Shown piece after piece: positions 60,562 through 64,000 of a stretch of DNA of 64,000 nt; the stretch's first letter is position 1, and each line of letters opens with the position of its first letter. A program made the position numbers and the translations under genes. Below the pieces are notes generated by a model, which was not told the DNA's origin, searched no databases, and saw nothing but the letters and a program-made list of their open reading frames with translations. Source of the DNA: Streptosporangiaceae bacterium NEAU-GS5 (GTDB taxonomy: Bacteria; Actinomycetota; Actinomycetes; Streptosporangiales; Streptosporangiaceae); assembly GCA_017592665.1 (NCBI GenBank), contig JAGFNW010000035.1, positions 1 through 64,000 of the forward strand, read 5' to 3'.

Positions 60562-61545
60562 TCAGTACCAGGTCAGTAGGGCTGTGCCGGCGCACAGGCC
60601 GCCGCCGGCGGCGGCCAGCAGCACCCGTTCGCCGCGCCGCAGCGGCCGGCGGCGGTGCGATTCGTGCAGGGTGAGCGGCACCGACGCGCCGGCCGTGTTG
60701 CCGTACTCCCAGGTCGTGGTGGGCACGCGTGCCATCTCCAGGCCGAGGTCGGCGGCCAGGGCCTCCAGCAGCCGGGTGTTGGCCTGGTGAAAGACGAACC
60801 GGTCGACGTCGGCAAGGCCGAGCCCGCAGGCGTCGAGGGTCTCGACCACCAGCTTGCGCAGCGTGGTGATCACGTAGTCCTTCACCAGCGGCCCGTTCAT
60901 CCGGAACAGGTGCCTGCCCTCCTGGCGGGCCGCGGCGTCCGCGGGGAGCCGGGTCCCGCCGGCCTCGACCACGATCTCCTCGCAGTACTCCCCATCGGTG
61001 ACGAGGCGGAGCGCCTGGATGCCGTAGCCGTCCGGCACCTGGCCGACCAGCACGGCGCTCGCGGCGTCGCCGAAGAGGCTGACCGTACGGCGGTCCGACC
61101 GGTCCATCAGGGTCGAGAACATGTCGGCGCCGACCACCAGCGCGGTCGCCGACGGCGGCCGGTCCGCCAGCAGACCCTCAGCGATGGCCAGCGAGAACAC
61201 GAATCCTGCGCACACGGCGTTGACGTCGAACGCGGGCACAGACCGGATGCCGAGCTTGTTCTGGACGATCGCCGCGGTGGCGGGCTGCGGCACGTCGGGG
61301 GTGCAGGTCGCGACGATCAGCGCCGCCAGGCCGTCGGCGCCCGCGGCGCCGTCGTCCAGGGCGCGGCGCGCCGCGTGCGCCGCCATGTCCGAGGTCACCA
61401 TGCCAGGCGTGCGGTAGCGGCGTTCCTTGATGCCGGTGCGTTCCACCACCCATTCCTCGGTCACGCCGGTCCATCGGCTGATCTCGGCGTTCGTGACGAC
61501 CCGGTCGGGCAGGTACGAGCCCATGCCGAGGATTCCGACGGCCAT
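60562..61545 (-). CDS. 3-oxoacyl-ACP synthase III (KSIII-like)
   Basis: 327 residues. All three catalytic residues are present: Cys112 (FDVNAVCAGF), His253 (FVFHQANTRL) and Asn283 (EYGNTAGASVP). N-terminus ILGMGSYLPDRVVTNAEIS is typical. It sits between NRPS-side genes and an exporter, so it may make a starter acyl group or catalyse acyl transfer for the product, unlike housekeeping FabH, which sits with fabD/acpP. Gene ends ten bases from the MFS start. Confidence 0.9.
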   Translation of the reverse strand: MAVGILGMGSYLPDRVVTNAEISRWTGVTEEWVVERTGIKERRYRTPGMVTSDMAAHAARRALDDGAAGADGLAALIVATCTPDVPQPATAAIVQNKLGIRSVPAFDVNAVCAGFVFSLAIAEGLLADRPPSATALVVGADMFSTLMDRSDRRTVSLFGDAASAVLVGQVPDGYGIQALRLVTDGEYCEEIVVEAGGTRLPADAAARQEGRHLFRMNGPLVKDYVITTLRKLVVETLDACGLGLADVDRFVFHQANTRLLEALAADLGLEMARVPTTTWEYGNTAGASVPLTLHESHRRRPLRRGERVLLAAAGGGLCAGTALLTWY

Positions 61546-61558
61546 CGTGTGCTCCTTC

Positions 61559-62467
61559 TCAGCCGGCCAGGACCCCGGACAGGGGAGCCAGGCGCTCGTA
61601 CTGGGCGGGGTAGTCGGCGGCGGCGGGCAGCAGGACGATGTGGTCCGCGCCCGCCGCGACCATGGCGGTCACCTGCTCGGCGACCTCCTCGGAGGTCCCG
61701 GCCACCAGGTAGCGGCCGGTGGTGGACTCCGGCATGACGTAGACCGACCGCAGAAAATCCGACGCTTCACGCCGGGCGCGTGCGGGGTCGCGGTCGTCGA
61801 TGTTGACGAACAGGGTGACGCCGATGCGCGGGACCGGGCGGTCGTGGAGCCCGGCCAGCTCTGTCAGGCAGGCGCGCCGGCGGGCCAGCTGCTCGGCGTC
61901 GAGGAACAGCCCCAGCCAGCCGTCGCCGCAGCGCACGGCCCGCTCGAGGGCGGCGCGGCTGCGCCCGCCGATCCACAGCGGGGGCACGGGGGCCGCCGGC
62001 GCCAGGGCGGGGATGTCGATGTCGAAAGGGGCGCCGAGCCGCACGGGGCGGCCGGACAGCAGGTCGGGCATGGCCGCCAGGAGCACGTCGGTGCGCCGGC
62101 CGCGCTCGCGCAGGGGCACGCCGGCGGCCGCCCACTCGGCCGGGTTCTCGCCGCCGACGCCGACCCCGAGCAGCACTCGGCGTCCCGAGAGGACCTGTAG
62201 CGACGCGATCTGCTTGGCCGCCCAGGCGGGCTGCCGCAGGGCCGCCAGCAGCACGCCGAACCCGAGGAGGACCTGCCGCGTCACGGCCGCCGCGGCGGCC
62301 AGCGCCACCGCCGGCTCCACGATGCCGGAGTGAAAGGCCAGGTGATCGACGGCCCACACGGACCCGAACCCGAGATCCTCGGCCTGCCGGGCCGCCGCCG
62401 CGACTGGATAGTCGCCGCGGCCTGCGGCCTCGAGCGTCGGCAGCACCACGCCGACCTGTACGCTCAC
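61559..62467 (-). CDS. Luciferase-like (LLM) flavin/F420 oxidoreductase
   Basis: 302 residues, TIM-barrel LLM fold: VGVVLPTLEAAG at the start, AEDLGFGSVWAVDHLAF, LSGRRVLLGVGVGGENPAEW, PLWIGGRSRAALERAVRCGDGW, and GTSEEVAEQVTAMVAAGAD near the end. GTG 62467 overlaps the NRPS stop (GTGA), coupling them. Probably tailors a peptide-bound or free intermediate, with FMN or F420 as cofactor. Confidence 0.85.
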   Translation of the reverse strand: MSVQVGVVLPTLEAAGRGDYPVAAAARQAEDLGFGSVWAVDHLAFHSGIVEPAVALAAAAAVTRQVLLGFGVLLAALRQPAWAAKQIASLQVLSGRRVLLGVGVGGENPAEWAAAGVPLRERGRRTDVLLAAMPDLLSGRPVRLGAPFDIDIPALAPAAPVPPLWIGGRSRAALERAVRCGDGWLGLFLDAEQLARRRACLTELAGLHDRPVPRIGVTLFVNIDDRDPARARREASDFLRSVYVMPESTTGRYLVAGTSEEVAEQVTAMVAAGADHIVLLPAAADYPAQYERLAPLSGVLAG

Positions 62468-64000
62468 GCCACCGGCTCGCGGCCCGGACGCTGCCGCTCG
62501 CGCAGGTCCTCTATGTGCCGGGCGAAGTCGGCCAGCACCGGAATGCGGTAGACGTCCTTGCTCGACACGGTGGTGCCCAGGTGTTTGCGCAGCCGCGCCA
62601 CCACGTGCAGGGCCACCAGGGAGTGCCCGCCAAGGGCGAAGAAGTCGTCGGCGGCGGAGATGTCGGCGATGCCGAGCACCTCCGACCACACGCCCGCGAC
62701 CAACGTCTCCACCTCGCCCATCGGGGCCTGGCGGGTGGTCGTCTCGAGCCTGGCGTCGAGCGCGGCCGTGTCGAGCTTGCCGCTGACGGTGCGGGGGAAG
62801 GCGTCCAGCGCGACGAGAGCCGCCGGGATCAGGGCGGCGGGCAGCCGGGCGGCGAGATGCGCGCGTAACCGCTCCGCGTCCACGTCCCCTCGGGATGCCG
62901 GCACGTAGTAGCCCACCAGGCCGTGGCCGGAAAGCGTGACCAGGGCCTGCGCGACGCCAGGCAGCTCGCACATGACCGTCTCGATCTCGCCGGGCTCGAT
63001 CCGGTGGCCGCGGACCTTGATCTGGCGGTCGGTGCGGCCCAGATACGCGATGGTGCCGTCGGGCCGCCACCGGGCCCGGTCGCCCGTCCGATACATCCGG
63101 GCGCCCGTAAACGGGTCGGCCACGAAACGGGCCGCCGTCTGCGCTCGGTCGCCCGCGTAACCGCGGGCCAGGCCGGAGTCGCTGACGTACAGCTCCCCGG
63201 GCGCGCCGACGTCCACCGGACGGAGCCGGTCGTCGAGCACATAAACGTAGCGCCCCGGCAGAGGGCCGCCGATGTGGGGCTCGGCGCCGCCGATCTCGGC
63301 CGCGGTCACGTCCACGGTGCACTCGGTCGGGCCGTACAGGTTGAAGGCCTGGATGAGCCGTCCATCGGCCACCGACGCCGACAGATCGACCCACATACCC
63401 GGGGGGATGGCCTCTCCGCCGAGATAGAGCCGGAGCGGGCCAGTCGTGAGCGCGGCGTCGCGGAGCGCCGCCCAGTGCGACGGGGTGGCGTCGAGGTCGG
63501 TGATGGCGTGCTCCCGCAGCATCTGCACGAACCGGCCAGGGTCGGTGCGCGCCTCCTCGTCCACGACGTGCACGGTGTCGCCGCGGCACACGCGGAGCCA
63601 CTGCTGCACGGACGCGTCGAACCCGATGCTGGCGTTGCAGGCCACGACGGCGGGCGAGTCCGGATAGACCCCCGCTTCCTCCAGCGCCGCCAGCAGGAGC
63701 GCGACCCCGCCGACGGTGACCTCCACCCCTTTGGGTCTTCCGGTGGAGCCGGAGGTGTAGATCACGTACGCGAGGTCGCCGGAGACCGGGGAACGCTCCC
63801 CCGCGCCGGCCCACGTGTCGGCCGCGGGATGCAGGGCCACCGCTCCCCCGGCCCAGCCCGGACTGCTCGCCGTGGTGACGACGATGTCCACGCGGGCCTG
63901 CCGGGCGATGTAGGCCAGCCGGTCGTCGGGCTGGGCGGGGTCGAGCGGCACGAACGCGGACCCGGCCCGCCAAACCGCGAGCAGGGTGGGCACCAGCAGG
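62464..64000 (-). CDS. NRPS adenylation-carrier protein module, C-terminal part
   Basis: About 512 residues in the window; the frame is open across the right edge, so the N-terminus (and any condensation domain) is outside. Adenylation motifs: YTSGSTGRPKGVEV (A3), FDAS (A4), NLYGPTE (A5), GELYVSDSGLARGY (A6), YRTGDRARW (A7), GRTDRQIKVRGHRIEPGEIE (A8), SGKLD (A10, with Lys). Then a carrier domain with FFALGGHSLVALHV (Ser attachment site) and a short tail; no thioesterase. The pocket residues read by eye as D-A-Q-D-Y-G-L-V-D-K, closest to known glutamine codes. Confidence 0.93.
   Translation of the reverse strand, partial: LLVPTLLAVWRAGSAFVPLDPAQPDDRLAYIARQARVDIVVTTASSPGWAGGAVALHPAADTWAGAGERSPVSGDLAYVIYTSGSTGRPKGVEVTVGGVALLLAALEEAGVYPDSPAVVACNASIGFDASVQQWLRVCRGDTVHVVDEEARTDPGRFVQMLREHAITDLDATPSHWAALRDAALTTGPLRLYLGGEAIPPGMWVDLSASVADGRLIQAFNLYGPTECTVDVTAAEIGGAEPHIGGPLPGRYVYVLDDRLRPVDVGAPGELYVSDSGLARGYAGDRAQTAARFVADPFTGARMYRTGDRARWRPDGTIAYLGRTDRQIKVRGHRIEPGEIETVMCELPGVAQALVTLSGHGLVGYYVPASRGDVDAERLRAHLAARLPAALIPAALVALDAFPRTVSGKLDTAALDARLETTTRQAPMGEVETLVAGVWSEVLGIADISAADDFFALGGHSLVALHVVARLRKHLGTTVSSKDVYRIPVLADFARHIEDLRERQRPGREPVA

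Noticed and set aside
1-64000. CRISPR arrays, tRNA, rRNA, phage or plasmid genes
   Set aside because: No regularly spaced direct repeats, clover-leaf sequences or phage structural or replication genes were seen by reading; an RNA gene search was not possible.

Overview
The window is GC-rich DNA with GTG starts, long ATGA/GTGA-coupled operons, Tat and Sec signal peptides, mycothiol-type enzymes, many ECF sigma/anti-sigma pairs, a CBM13-GH62 arabinofuranosidase, crotonyl-CoA reductase and a nonribosomal peptide synthetase. This points to a soil actinomycete, most likely a large-genome filamentous genus such as those in the Streptosporangiales (inference; no rRNA is present to decide). No tRNA, rRNA, CRISPR array or replication origin was seen.

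Left part (1-9.4 kb) is an accessory, partly decayed stretch. It holds the end of a small membrane stress protein, remnants of a DoxX-family gene, a Ser/Thr kinase, a secreted-protein gene broken by an in-frame TGA, a Trp/Cys-repeat secreted protein, and three copies or pieces of one IS5-type element. These are followed by an acyl-CoA desaturase/UBP-zinc-finger pair and several small stress-type or secreted proteins.

From 9.4 to 16.7 kb lies a cell-envelope or small-molecule cluster: a sulfite-oxidase-like molybdenum protein fused to a membrane cytochrome module, a methyltransferase, a GT-C-like membrane protein, a DUF2064 nucleotidyltransferase-like protein, a GT2 glycosyltransferase, a flavin disulfide reductase and an NAD-dependent epimerase. 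From 16.7 to 21 kb are an ECF sigma factor with two convergent, paralogous zinc anti-sigma proteins, a flavodoxin-type protein, and GNAT and mycothiol-type enzymes. A decayed PadR/ABC locus follows at 21-23 kb.

From 24.1 to 36.6 kb two four-gene cassettes (lipoprotein, two ATPases, one FtsX/MacB-type permease) point away from each other around a two-component system and a ZIP metal transporter that carries DtxR-type boxes. From 36.7 to 45.9 kb come a beta-propeller lipoprotein with a deacetylase-like partner, a TetR/aldo-keto reductase pair with twin operators, several secreted proteins, GH62 arabinofuranosidase with a LacI-type operator, a PaaX regulator and a secreted hydrolase.

From 45.9 to 54.0 kb is one tightly coupled nine-gene operon: a complete branched-chain-type (HAAT) ABC importer plus SDR, amidohydrolase, acyl-CoA ligase and MaoC hydratase. 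It looks like uptake of an unknown carboxylate joined to its CoA-dependent breakdown. From 54.2 to 57.8 kb is an ECF sigma / membrane anti-sigma / ABC-2 exporter operon. From 58 kb to the end is the edge of a biosynthetic cluster: crotonyl-CoA reductase, MFS exporter, ketosynthase III, luciferase-like oxidoreductase and an NRPS adenylation-carrier protein with a glutamine-like specificity code.
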